A DNA stretch of 64,000 bases from Liolophura sinensis (lineage: Eukaryota > Mollusca > Polyplacophora > Chitonida > Chitonidae). Location of the stretch: assembly GCF_032854445.1 (NCBI RefSeq), contig NC_088297.1, forward strand, positions 11,310,163-11,374,162. Reading direction: 5' to 3'. The first letter of the stretch is position 1, and the number at the start of each line of letters is the position of its first letter. Below are positions 22,866-33,995 of the stretch, piece by piece. The notes beneath the pieces were generated by a model. That model saw only the letters and a list, made by a program, of their open reading frames with translations, was not told where the DNA came from and did no database searches. Both the position numbers and the translations under genes were made by a program.

Positions 22866-22880
22866 ACTCAACAAAGTACC

Positions 22881-23950
22881 ATCACCACCACCACCTTTTT
22901 TTGTCCGCTTCACAATAAATATCATTCTATTCCCCGAGTGGATTTATTTCAAGAATGGGTTCGCGGGAATTAATTTTTGTGCATTTAATCTAGGCAACAA
23001 TGGCAAAAATATCTCACAACTGTTTAAAGTTTCCTGTTTATATTATGGCCGGGATTACTTAAGCACGTCATACATATATTGTGAAGGACGCTTTTGATCT
23101 TCTTTCGTTTCCTGTAGTGTCGATAACCTGTATCAGAGATTGAAACAGTTTTGGATGAGTTATCACTATGTACTTTCGCACCTACCCAGAGCAGTGCCTG
23201 TATTCAACGAGATTTTAAACGGCCATTGCGTTGTTTTTAGACAGTTCATAGTTTGCTAGAAGCTTACTCACAGGTCCACAGGAGAGAACAGCCAATAGTG
23301 TAACATGTATCAAAGGGACATTCATTTGAAGCCATAACGTAGTTGTATCTACTTATCTTTCACTTCAGCGGCATACCGAAGATTGATCGAACTAATGACG
23401 AATGAACTCCCGCTATGTTTTACACCCACCAAGCCATATCACCAGAGTTTACATACATATATTTAAAGCCTAATTCCCCTGCCCCACCACCTTCTCCGCT
23501 TTTAAAGCTTAGCTGCCCACCAGGATTTCTTATCCCAACTCCTGCCAGCCCGGCAAAGATTTGGCTTTGTTGGGTATAAAACCATTCCGTCTACTGCTGT
23601 GAATCCACACTTTTCTGAGGGTCAAATCGTCTGGGAACTTGAAAAAACTAACTCCATAGTTCTTCAACAAACTGTTTTTGCAACTGTATGCAGAACAGCA
23701 AACTATTTCGTGGAGAAATTCGATATGTTTGTCGAAGCTCTGACAGCTCGTACAGGTTCGACTTATATGACGTCATTCGGCGGGGACTATCGAGTGTTGG
23801 CGTAAAAAATGCATAAAACCAGTATCATTATCTAGTGATTTTAATACAATATTACTCAGTTTACTGTACTTTTTCCATTTTTTACACCTAATTTAACAAT
23901 ATATACAGGAGTAGCTAATTATGAATATAACTATAACAATAGTGAAAATT
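22881..23950. other. No recognised feature
   Basis: Short frames at 22,855-23,097 and 23,599-23,805 have no recognisable motif. A short CAC-rich run precedes poly-T at 22,890. Confidence 0.45.
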
Positions 23951-24202
23951 GATTTAATTGATTGGTTGATTGGTGTTTACGCCGTACTCAAGAATATTTC
24001 ACTTATACGACGGTGGCCAGCATTACGGTGGGAGGAAACCGGGCACAGCCCGGGGGAAACCCACGACCATCCGCAGGTTGCTGACAGTCCTTCCCACGTA
24101 CGGCCGGAGAGGAAGCCAGCATAAGCTGGACTTGAGCTCACAGCGATCGCATTGGTGAGAGACTCCTTGGTCATTACGCTGCGCTAGCGCGCTAACCGAC
24201 TA
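23951..24202 (-). mobile_element. SINE-1, near full length
   Basis: The plus strand shows the tail complement TTGATTGGTTGATTGGTGTT through ATCGCATTGGTGAGAGACTC to GCGCTAACCGACTAG. The last ~15 bp of the head (GAGCCACGGAGGCC) are missing. Confidence 0.82.
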
Positions 24203-25894
24203 GTGAAAACTGAAAAGTTAAAATTAAATATTTTAAAAGCAGATCAGGCCGTCAACGTGTAAATTAATGAACAGGTCTAAATTACGCACGGATTAGTCTC
24301 ATTAATAAAACAAGCCTCATAGTTTCTTTAAAAATGTACATAATTTTAGCGAGGAGAAGAAGTTAAGATTTTACAATGATGTCGGAGAGTCATACGCGTG
24401 TAATATATCTCTAGGGGCGTGTAATTTTTGTTACTAATGAAATCGATTAATATAGGGGTGATTTTCTTTTAAATAACATAAGGACGTTGTGTTTGTTTGC
24501 TGCAGTTGAAAAAGGGGTGTCATTCGAACGGTAAAAATCATGTGCCAAAAAAGCCGTCGTTTGTTCATTGTCCCAACTTTTTAAAGAGCGTTCAGCTCTT
24601 CGAAAGCGGAGCTGGTCAGCCAGCAGATCAACGCCAGAGTGACCAGCATAACTTTGCCAACATGAGCATGATATTTCACGGCTTTCTATTAAGAAAACAG
24701 TGAGTAACTCTTGTGCCTCCACCCCCACAAGTTTATCAATTTCAACAACACAACAAGTCTCTCGTTTTGTAAAAAGAAGTGTCATGTACATTAAATGTAC
24801 GTTGAGGTGACGTCAATCACATTTTCGAAAATGCGCCATGTTTACATTTCAAACTTATCTGTTGGTTGAGGAACCTCAGCGACTGAGTAGTTGACGTCCT
24901 AAAATAGCACAACAAATCGTTATCCCCACAGATGTGAGTGCAAGCCCAGACCATGTATGTATGCGTATATGTGAGTATGTTTGTAAAGGTGTCACTACTG
25001 GAGAGGAAAAAAGCTGTAAAGAAATGGCTGGTTCAACTCCCGAACAGCAAACACCATCAGGCAAGGTCAAAAACAGAAACACGAATTCTCTCCGATATAT
25101 TCAATACATATAATGGAATAATTTAACATAAACAGTACACACCCAATATACAGTTATACAAATAATGTAAACAAAGAACAAGATTCAGGAATTACAGCCG
25201 ATAATTCTGGTCCAAACACACGGGGTCTCAGTGGCAAGCCTCAGCCCACAGATATAGGTAAATACACTTTTCTTCAAGTGAAAGATAACACTGGCACTCA
25301 GTTGGCAATCAGTCGTGCAAGCAAAGGACGCAAATGGTTGATGTTCAATCTCCCTGGCAGTCATCAAATTCCTTCGGTGGCTATAAATCCAGTCATCAGG
25401 TCTTGAAGCACAATGACCACCAGGGCAAGGTTACCTCCACTGGAACTGACGTAAAGGTGGGTCGACACGATGAGCAATATAAACTTTAAAGTCTCAAATA
25501 CACAGATAGAGGAGGACGAAACGCTTACTCAGTGTGTCGGCGTATAATAAAAATAGAGCTTTCACAACGACAGCGTCAGACAGCACATATCCCTACACTT
25601 TCAAAATGGACTTTTCCGACAGGACTGCTCGATGCAAGCTCGCACTTGCCAGCTGGGTTATACATACACCCGAACAACATCTTCTAGTCTCCATGGACAT
25701 AAACAATAAACATGTTTACACCAATTCACAGTTGATTCTACAGAGGACAACCTTTTTACTTTACAGAGAAATGGTAAGGAGATTGACAGCGAACATCCAA
25801 AAAGATCGCTCGGGTTAAATATACCCTTACCACAGGGTCAGGCTTTACCCATAAACGGCGCAAATTCTAGGACAAAAGCGCTGACTCCTTTAGT
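24203..25894. other. No recognised gene
   Basis: Frames at 24,447-24,791 (minus, 114 codons) and 25,534-25,818 (plus, 94 codons) are the longest here. Neither shows a domain, a clear start context or splice logic. Confidence 0.45.
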
Positions 25895-26048
25895 TTCTAC
25901 CTGGGAAGGTCTGTCAGCAACCTGCGGATCATCGTGGGTTTTCCAAGGGCTCTGCCCGGTTTCCACCCACCTTAATGCTGGCCGCCGTCGTATAAGTGAA
26001 ATATTCTTGAGTACGGCGTAAAACGCCAATCAAATAAAATAAATAAAT
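25895..26048 (+). mobile_element. SINE-1, 3' half only
   Basis: Starts CTGGGAAGGTCTGTCAGCAA, uses the AACCTGCGGATCATCGTGGG variant and ends in AATAAAATAAATAAA. The ATCATCG variant is shared with the copy at 56,630, suggesting a subfamily. Confidence 0.82.
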
Positions 26049-26104
26049 CCTTTAGTTTCAAACACAAACATAGTGTTTTACATACTGGGTCATGGCATAA
26101 ACGC

Positions 26105-26330
26105 TTGGGTGTTAACATCTTACTCAACAATTACTGAGTCACATGACGACGAGGAGTCATTAGGTTGTGTACATACTTGTCTTGTGGAATTTCGAGTTCA
26201 TGCCACCAAAGTGCTGCCATCACTGAAGTATCATGCCGAAGACACCAGACACATTATACTGACACCGGGCCAACCAGTCATGTTTTTCTTGCTCTAACCT
26301 CTCAGTGCTGAGCACCAAGCGATGCCGCAG
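26105..26330 (+). repeat. SINE-2-tail-related dispersed repeat, copy 1
   Basis: TGGGTGTTAACATCTTACTC, CACATGACGACGAGGAGTCA, CATGCCGAAGACACCAGACA and CTCTAACCTCTCAGTGCTGA follow the same order as at 55,087-55,440. The first part resembles the reverse complement of the SINE-2 tail. Confidence 0.65.
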
Positions 26331-26650
26331 CAAACAACATTTTCAATGTGCTGACAACACAGGAGTATCATGCCAAAGACACCAAACATCACAACCCGAA
26401 CAGTCACATTATACTCACACTGGGTTAACCAGTCCTGTTTCCTTGCAATATCCTCGCATTGCTGAAGGTCAAGTGAGGCGGCTACAAGCACAATTTTTAA
26501 AGTCTTTGGTATTTCGCATTCAATGATTTCCTGAGGGACGAATTATTTAAATACTTAAGTACTACACTGTACTTCCTGAAGAAATTCTAAGAATCTGCAT
26601 TATATAAGACAGCTGTATTTTTTTTTACCTATTTCTGGGGATGTAATTAG
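26331..26650. other. No recognised feature
   Basis: A partial internal repetition (ATCATGCCAAAGACACCA near 26,366, similar to 26,229) suggests a small tandem extension of the preceding repeat. Confidence 0.4.
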
Positions 26651-26856
26651 CTACTATTTAATTATTTGAATGGACACTTAAAATAAAACCCTAACTGCGT
26701 TAACTTGACAAGAGGTCTTATTTCTCAGTTCAGTGTGTTCATTTGGCAATTATCACACTGTCGTTGCTGCCCTGGTTTTACAATAAGTGTGTGCTGGAAG
26801 CCTTTATTATACTACATAACTGCCTTATTTCAAGCCAGGTTTAGCTTCAGGTTGCT
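26651..26856 (+). repeat. Dispersed repeat RT, containing the left duplication boundary
   Basis: Similar to 16,779-16,916 on both sides of position 26,697, where homology to units B and C begins (GCGTTAACTTGAC). Confidence 0.6.
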
Positions 26857-27401
26857 TTTAAACGGCTCTTGCTGTTCAACGTGTTAACAGTTTCATCCCA
26901 ACGCGGCGCGATGATCCACTCACCACTGTGGTCCCTTTGAGTTCAGACCCAGCTCATGCTAGCTTCCTCTCCGGCCGTGCATGGAAAGGTCTCTCAGCCA
27001 TCTGCCGGTGGTCGTGCTATTCCTCCGGGATCTGCCAGGATTCCTTCCGAAAAATCATTTATTTGGTGTTTTACGCCAATATTCCATTATACGACGGCGG
27101 TCAACATTATGGCGGGAGGAAGCTGGGCAGAACCGATGGGAAACCTACGACCAACCACAGGTTGCTGGAGACCGTCCCACATGCGACCACAGAGGAAGCC
27201 AGCATGAGCTGGACTTAAACTAACAGCGACAGCATTGGTTGGAGGCTTCTTGGTCACTGCCCCGCGATTGCACGCTAACCACCTCGGTCAATAAAGTGAC
27301 GCGAATAAATTAATAAGATAACAAATCTATATGAAAACTAGTAAGAAATTCGGGAAACAAGTAAATAGAATGGATTTGCGGCAACCATGCGTCACCTCCC
27401 T
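26857..27401. repeat. 545-bp segment unique to unit A, with an inverted SINE-1 pair
   Basis: Units B and C join AGGTTGCT directly to GTTTTGAGTAGG; here 545 bp intervene. It holds a plus-strand SINE-1 fragment (about 26,930-27,045, cut after the central block) and a nearly full minus-strand SINE-1 (about 27,055-27,290). I see no clear target-site duplication, so a deletion in the B/C lineage is as likely as an insertion in A. Confidence 0.8.
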
Positions 27402-28983
27402 GTTTTGAGTAGGAAGTTGACCTTTCTCAGGGGCTCGATCATTTGTTGATAGCGGAGAAGTGAATATAGCAGCGGAGGGAGAGAGGGCTGTTCAATTTGT
27501 GCTCCATTTGCTCGCATTTTCCGTGTAACGAATTTGTGAAAGTTTAAAGAAGGTATAACATCATAGAATTAATGCGGATTCTTTATCTAGTCATTGTTCT
27601 TCAATTTAGTTCCGTAAATGTTCAAGTATTATATAAAAGACATCTCGTTCTAAAATGTCTTCCACGTGTATTTGCTGTACTAAAACGAACAACGACGGTC
27701 AGAATCACTAATTCCTCGTCGATTGTAGCGTCGATAATAGTGCTGTAGGGCTACAATTTAACCTTAGCATACGAGTGAGTAGCTCTGAATATCTACATGA
27801 GACTGAAACTAACTCAGCTTACTTACAAGGCTGGCTTCCTCCATGTCAGCCGTCAAAAGGCTCCTATCCACAACGTATCCGTCAGCGACTTCACCGCTAA
27901 TGTTGTTAACAGCCAAGGATAGCCTTGTGATTGGACGACAGTTCTAAATACATGAACGAGTGGATGCAGAGGCAATGGCGCATGCTCATTGCACAGTATT
28001 AACCTGGTGTCACATGATCTCTCCAAAAACGACAGTGGACCCAGATGTGAACGCACAGAAACCTCCTTGTCAAAAGGCTGATAATCACGACGTCACTCAC
28101 TCGAGAAATTGATCCCACACGAGAACGAGGCTTCCAGTGCCAGAGGGCGTATTCGAATTGGTGTTCTCGTGTTGATCTCAAAAGAGAACAAGGCTTCGAA
28201 TGTCAATATTTAACACAAGATCACTGTTTGCTAACACGATTTTCGCTATACATTTCTTCGAGGGTTGAGCGGGACTCAATTAGGACAATATTGAAATATA
28301 TGCAGCACTGTGAGATTACTGTTCGCGAACGAAAGTTTCCTCTCCATATCTCTGGGGTTGGAACCTGGTGCAACAAAAATGACATGGAATAAAGTGCCCT
28401 CAGCGCTCTTTTTTCACTGATACATTTGTATCAGCTAACACGAGAACCCTCCGCTTGGGTTAGCCACTTATGTGAATTCGAATACAGCCAGAGGGTTCTT
28501 ATGGGAACTTGGTATCGAAACCAAGCTTACGGAGATTAATATTATGAATTAGAAAAATTATTTCAACTGCATTTGCTTTACAAAAGTATGGAAGTCCAAC
28601 TTATCAAGGTGTAGATCATGTGGTGTTAGCTGTCACTGACATACTGCGATATTCATACCGAATACACTTCTGAATATGTTTATTATTTATTTCATTTGAC
28701 TGGTGTTTTATATTGAATATTTCACTCATACGTTGAAGTCAAACCACTAGGGAGCGTCGATCTATAAGAACACACGCGGATGAGTGTGGTGGGTGATTTT
28801 AATGGTAAGTTAGTCAGTCAAACTACGTCTGTATTCCCTGCAGCGGTTCAGATCAGACAAAGATCGCACTGTGTTGAAGCGAAAGAGAATCGCTGACATT
28901 GTGAAGGTGACGATAGCTGGGCTTGACGGTATTTCACCTCTGCGAAAAAAATACACCCGAAGAGTCTCCGTAATCTAGTGTTT

Positions 28984-29100
28984 TCTTACTCATTTATTTA
29001 GTTGGTGTTTTACCAAGAATATTTAACTGTATGACGGCGGCCAGCTTTTTGATGGGAGGAAACCAGGCAAAGCCCATGGGGGAAATCCACCGTAATCTTG
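28984..29100 (-). mobile_element. SINE-1 3' fragment in unit A
   Basis: GTTGGTGTTTTACCAAGAAT, GACGGCGGCCAGC and GGGAGGAAACCAGG match the minus-strand tail and body. Equivalent fragments are at about 35,738-35,854 (B) and 42,383-42,499 (C). A second tail scrap lies at about 28,685-28,735. Confidence 0.6.
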
Positions 29101-29379
29101 TAACACGGTGTCACTTTGTGCTCAGCAGTTGACCTATATCAAAACATCCCGGTGCCCATATCTTTTATTGTAACTTTATAATGCAGTAAGCCTAGCTGTA
29201 CAGTTACCTCTTAACAATATAATAACGGTGCGTGGAACTATTTTATGTGTTAAGTTTAAAAAGTTTGTGCAACAGAAATTTCGTGGGATATTTTCAGCAA
29301 GTGAATGATTCCGAGGATAAGCCGGCGTTTTCAGCTACAGTTGATCACAGTGAGAGTAATCACTTACACGTTTACAGCA

Positions 29380-29530
29380 AAAGACGGACGACCCAGGATC
29401 AAACCAGGGTCAGGTCATATCAAAGACTTTGAAAATGGTACATGTTGCTGCCACGTTGGCGCGTATCATTGAAAGGTTAGAGCGCGGAAACAGGACTGGC
29501 CGGCCCGGTATAATGTGACCAGGTGTGGTG
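29380..29530 (+). mobile_element. SINE-3 fragment in unit A
   Basis: CCCAGGATCAAACCAGGGTC, CATATCAAAGACTTTGAAAA, TGGTAC and TATAATGTGACC parallel the full copy at 61,378-61,733. The tRNA-like 5' end is lost. Copies recur at about 36,134 and 42,765. Confidence 0.6.
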
Positions 29531-29679
29531 TCGTGTGTGGTAAAATGTAAAGATTAAAAGTTTGAACTTTGGTTGTGTAGAACAGGTCCGAAGGGTTACA
29601 GTATGCTCAGTTTTCGGTGCTAGATCATATTCACCCAGGGGTGAAGGCTGGAAGTAAGCCTACACATAGCCTCTGGTAC

Positions 29680-29985
29680 AGCATCAGACTGGTCTGACTG
29701 CCTTAGATAGGGCTGATAGCCACAGACCTCCATTAGTTTTCCATAAGCGACAATGTTAACGTTTAGCGCTGTCCCAAACATTCCGTGGCCAATAAGCTTT
29801 TGTGCATGCCTGACCCAGCCTGTGAGAAAGAAGCCATTAAATTCTTGACATAGGTTGACCGCCAATATCTCGACCTTTCTATGCCGGCAGCTGCCAACAG
29901 TACTCGTCAGCTTACGTCCACGAGGAGAACGGAAGTACATCCACCAGGAGAACGGACATCCATCAGGAGGACGGTGTAGTGCGCA
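29680..29985 (+). repeat. Dispersed repeat X in unit A, with proto-minisatellite cores
   Basis: CCATTAGTTTTCCATAAGCG through TCTCGACCTTTCTATGCCGG is the reverse complement, with changes, of 55,677-55,860. Next come three irregular cores (GTCCACGAGGAGAACGG, ATCCACCAGGAGAACGG, ATCCATCAGGAGGACGG) spaced about 25 and 22 bp apart, not yet at the 53-bp period. Confidence 0.75.
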
Positions 29986-30118
29986 TGACCACATATATGG
30001 CGCGAAGTGCAAAGTAGTGGGATATAGTTACACATTTGTGTTCACTAAAAAGACATACGGATTATATCACTGTATATCTCATACCATTAACTTAAATTTT
30101 ATTTACTACAGCGCTTCT

Positions 30119-30225
30119 CCAAATTATCGAACTATCGCCGACAGATGATGAATAAGACAAGGTATAAATTATCGGTATAAATTATCGAACTATGGACGAC
30201 AGATGATGAATAAGACAAGGTATTC
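30119..30225 (+). repeat. Short tandem duplication upstream of array A
   Basis: AATTATCGAACTATCGCCGA and GACAGATGATGAATAAGACA recur about 60-70 bp later. Also present in unit B from about 36,873. Confidence 0.8.
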
Positions 30226-30309
30226 TATATCATGAGGATACAACAGCCCACGGCCTCTCCACACCCGTTTTCCCGACATGGGGTTCATAGGCCTATAGGA
30301 CTATACAAT

Positions 30310-32046
30310 ATACAGGTACTTGGTGGCTAATTTAACTTCCTACAGGTATCAGGTACAACGTCCACGAGGAGGACGGTGATTAATTTAGCTCCCTGTAGGT
30401 ATAAGGTACAACATCCACGAGGAAGACGGTGATTAATTTACCTCCCTGTAGGTATAAGGTACAACATCCATGAGGAGGACGGTGGCTAATTTACCCTCCT
30501 GAAGGTATAAAGTACAACATCCATGAGGAGGACGGTGGCTAATTTTCCTTCCTGCAGGTATAAGGTACAACATCCATGAGGAGGACGGTGGCTAATTTAC
30601 CTTCCTGCAGATGTAAAGTGCAATATCCACGAGGAGGACGTTGGATAGTTTACCTTCCTGGAGGTATCAGGTACAACATCCACGAGGAGGACGGTGATTA
30701 ATTTACCTCCCTATAGATATAAAGTACAACATCCATGAGGAGGACGGTGGCTAGTTTACCTTTCTATAGGTATAAAGTACAACATCCATGAGAAGGGCGG
30801 TGCCTAATTTACCTTCCTACTGGTATAGGGTACAACATCCACGAGGAGGACGGTGGCTAATTTACCTCCCTGTAGAAATAGGGTAAAACATCCACGAGGA
30901 GGACGGTGTCTAATTTACCTTCCTGCAGGTATCAGGTACATCATCCATGAGGAGGACGGTGGCTAAGTTACCTCCCTATAGGTATACAGTACAACATCCA
31001 CGAGGAGGACGGTGGCTAATTTACCTTCCTGCGGGTATCAGGTACAACATCCACGAGGAGGACGGTGGCTGGTTTACCTATCTATAGCTATACAGTGCAA
31101 TATCCACGAGGAGGGCGGTGGTTAATTTGCCTTCCTGCGGGTATCAGGCACAACATCCACGAGGAGGACGGTGACGAGTTTACCACCCTATAGACATAAA
31201 GTACAGCATCCATGAGGAGGACGGTGGCTAGTTTACCTTCCCGAAGGTGTCAGGTACAACATACACGAGGAGGACGGTGGCTAATTTACCTTCCTACTGG
31301 TATAAAGTACAACATCCACGAGGAGGATGGTGGCTAATTTACCTTCCTGTAGGCATAAGGTACATTATCCACGAGGAAGAGGGTGGCTAATTTAACTTCC
31401 TGCAGGTATTAAGTACAACATCCACGAGGAGGAGGGTGACTGATTTATCTATCTATAGCTATACAGTGCAACATCCACGAGGAGGACGGTGATTAATTTG
31501 CCTTCTTATAGGTATAGAGTACAACATCCATGAGGAGGACGGTGGCTAATTTACCTTCCTACAGGTATAATGTACAACATCCACGAGGAGAACGGTGGCT
31601 AATTTACCTTCCTACAGGTATAAAGTACAACATCGACGAGGAGAACGGTGGCTAATTTACCTCCGGTAGGTATAAGGTACAACATCCATGAGGAGGACAG
31701 TGGCTAGTTTACTTCCTGTAGGTATCAGGTACAACATCCATGAGGAGGGCGGTGCCTAATTCACCTTCCTGTAGATGTAAAGTACAACATCCACTAGGAG
31801 GACGGTGGCTAATTTATCTTCCTACAGGTATCAGGTACAAAATCCACGAGGAGGACGGTGGCTAATTTACCTTCCTGCAGGCATAAGGGACAACATCTAT
31901 AAGGAGGACAGTGGCTAATTTACCTTCCTGCAGGCTTAAAGTACAGCATTCACGAGGAGGACGGTGTCTAATATACCTTCTTGCAGGTATCAGGTACAAA
32001 ATCCGCAAGGAGGACGATAGCTAATTTACCATCCTTTTTTCCCTCA
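30310..32046 (+). repeat. 53-bp minisatellite array A, about 33 units
   Basis: Unit consensus in pieces: AACATCCACGAGGAGGACGG, then TGGCTAATTTACCTTCCTGC, then AGGTATAAGGTAC. Units abut without spacers and vary mainly at CAC/CAT, GAT/GGC and the CAGGTATAA/CAGGTATCA segment. The array ends in CCTTTTTTCCCTCAG. 53 is not a multiple of 3, so it does not encode a repeat protein. Confidence 0.97.
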
Positions 32047-33995
32047 GATGAGTAAAGCCCAACATTAACGAGGACAAACCCAGTTTGCCTTTCTCTATAT
32101 GTATGTATATGAGAAAGGATTCACAGTACCTTAGAACATAATCCACGAATTATCCAATATTAGAAATCCAGTGACTACCAATCTCGGAGAGTTGAATAAA
32201 AAAGTCAACAACCACATTCTAGTTTAAATATATATGTATTTTAAGGAGCCCTGGTGCAGTGCCATAACCCACCGCCCATGGAGAGTTTGCAAACAGAAAC
32301 TCTAATTAAACAAGTTGGCTTTCCTAAAAATGTTACAGTATTGTATTCATCCGGTTTGCAAAAACCTTTACAGAAAGACTATTATAAACTGAAGAACGCA
32401 TTACTGGGATGTACGGACAAAAATTGTGCTTCAATACATTTGCTGCAGTACCCTAGGCAAGTTCATTAGTGTATAAACTCTCTTGTACATTCTAAGATTC
32501 TATACACATGTAAGCGAAGCAATGAATGGTATGGAGGTGGAATGGAAAATACATTATAGGTGTAGGCTATATGTACAAGGCATATAGCCATGATACAATG
32601 ATAACAATGATATAAAATACACATTGTCAACCCATCAGTCATCTATTATTTACGTACACAGCATGCCAGTTAGGATTCAGTACTGCTGATTAAGCGTGTG
32701 CTCTTAATTGTTCATTTCTTTTAAGTGCCGTGTGTAACGATGAATGTTCAGTTTTTCAGCATCTTCGCCTTGCTTCTGGTAAAGATATGCGCAGTTTGTT
32801 GGATACAAGTAGTGCGACTACATCTCGAACCAAAGCTTCCTTACATCTTCTATTCCTGACTGTCCCTTCGTACCTTCAAAGCCAAATATGAACCGAATGT
32901 AATCCTGTCAAAGGTTTCCTATTTATTTGTAAAAGATTGAAATCTGGAAATGTATATAGATTGCTACTAATTAAAAATATATGCCTGCGCACTTTTAAGC
33001 AAGTCATGCGCAGAACAAAATTATGAAATTATATTGATAAATAATTAAACACACATCTAAATGTAAATGACTATTTGGTGACTTCAATATTCTAAGTTAC
33101 CTTCCTTGTTTTTTATGGCTTTAATCTTGTCAAATGTTTATACACATCTGAACAGTCTGTGTATAGACTACTTGATTATCAAGCTGGAAAGCCATTCCGA
33201 TACTACTCCATGCATAACTGGAGCCATAATAGCCATATCTAATTATACGAAAAAAAAATAAAATAAATAAAAATAAAAACAAACAGATAAAATACAAGGT
33301 AAATGCAAACCCATCCACATTTAAAATCTTCCGAATTCCCTCGGTTCCTGGTAGCTGGACTAGCTTGTGTACAAATCCAAATGTAGCAGGGCGCCTGAAG
33401 CAATGTTTCACACAAGAACATAATCCCACAGTGAGAGATAATCAGGATCCATTTCCAATGCACATATACAGACAAGGTATACAAAAGTACATACAGATTG
33501 TTTCGCACAGTTTAATCACGCTCCATGTAAGCAGCACTGAATCAGTCACTTTCTTCTTCACACTTGAACCAAATTAAGCTGTGACAACAAACAAACAGAA
33601 CATCCCAGTTCTGTTCTGTAAAAAAACCCTTATAGGCATTATTATTTGAAACATGCATGCAGTAGACCGGGATTACTGGTAACCACCCTACCTACATGTA
33701 CCTATTCGTACCTTTTGTCCCTAAGCTTCATTTTGAAGAACTTTTTTCCACATTAGCTTCGAGATATGTGTAAGCCTAAAAGAGAAAATCTTATTAAGTA
33801 CCATACACATACCCAAAGGAAATAACACCCAAAATGACCATAATTTACTCACAAAACATTTACAAAATTCCAAACTCCTGCAGAGTTGTTTTTGGTAAAA
33901 CATACATAAATATAGTAACAGGGCTTAAGCAATAAGCTTAGTAATAAGCAAATGTGCTTTCAGCCAGAAGCAGATGAAGATGAAAACTGGATGAA
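32047..33995. other. Right flank of array A, no recognised gene
   Basis: A frame from an ATG at 32,278 to a stop at 32,467 (64 codons) is kept in unit B (38,927). It has no recognisable domain. The conservation is explained by recent duplication, so I do not call it a gene. Confidence 0.45.

Larger units (their letters stand above)
21405..22880 (+). mobile_element. 5'-truncated I-group non-LTR retrotransposon
   Basis: A relative of the element at 7,935-11,786, cut off inside the RT thumb. The order is LIRSRLDYGCEAYDSACAS, CNEWR, PPWKLR, RNase H with AFIFTDSLNA and EWVPGH..GNEWADRLAKQA, then a Cys/His region (HDTGVCHHC, TTEYMLFR) and the same 3' hairpin. Frames change at about 21,940, 22,300 and 22,540. 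5' truncation is the usual result of incomplete target-primed reverse transcription. Confidence 0.85.
26697..33995 (+). repeat. Tandem segmental duplication, unit A
   Basis: About 7.30 kb, colinear with unit B at an offset of 6,754 bp after the insertion. It differs from B by a 545-bp segment present only here (26,857-27,401) and by two extra minisatellite repeats. Elsewhere the copies differ by scattered single bases. No recognised gene lies in the unit; short frames repeat with the unit only because the DNA does. Confidence 0.93.

Noticed and set aside
24447-24791. 114-codon minus-strand frame
   Set aside because: No recognisable domain, no conserved context and no splice pattern; length alone is compatible with chance in AT-rich DNA.
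27853-28056. 67-codon minus-strand frame repeated in all three units
   Set aside because: Conserved only because the units are recent duplicates; no motif, splice site or start context supports it.
29620-30012. 130-codon minus-strand frame conserved in units A and B
   Set aside because: It overlaps dispersed repeat X and the proto-minisatellite; conservation reflects duplication of the DNA and no domain is recognisable.
30310-32046. CRISPR-like array
   Set aside because: The 53-bp units abut directly with no unique spacers, and the genome is eukaryotic; it is a minisatellite.
33239-33508. Hydrophobic minus-strand frame resembling a membrane protein
   Set aside because: The hydrophobic residues come from a poly-A/T-rich stretch; the frame changes between units A and B at the poly-A length difference.
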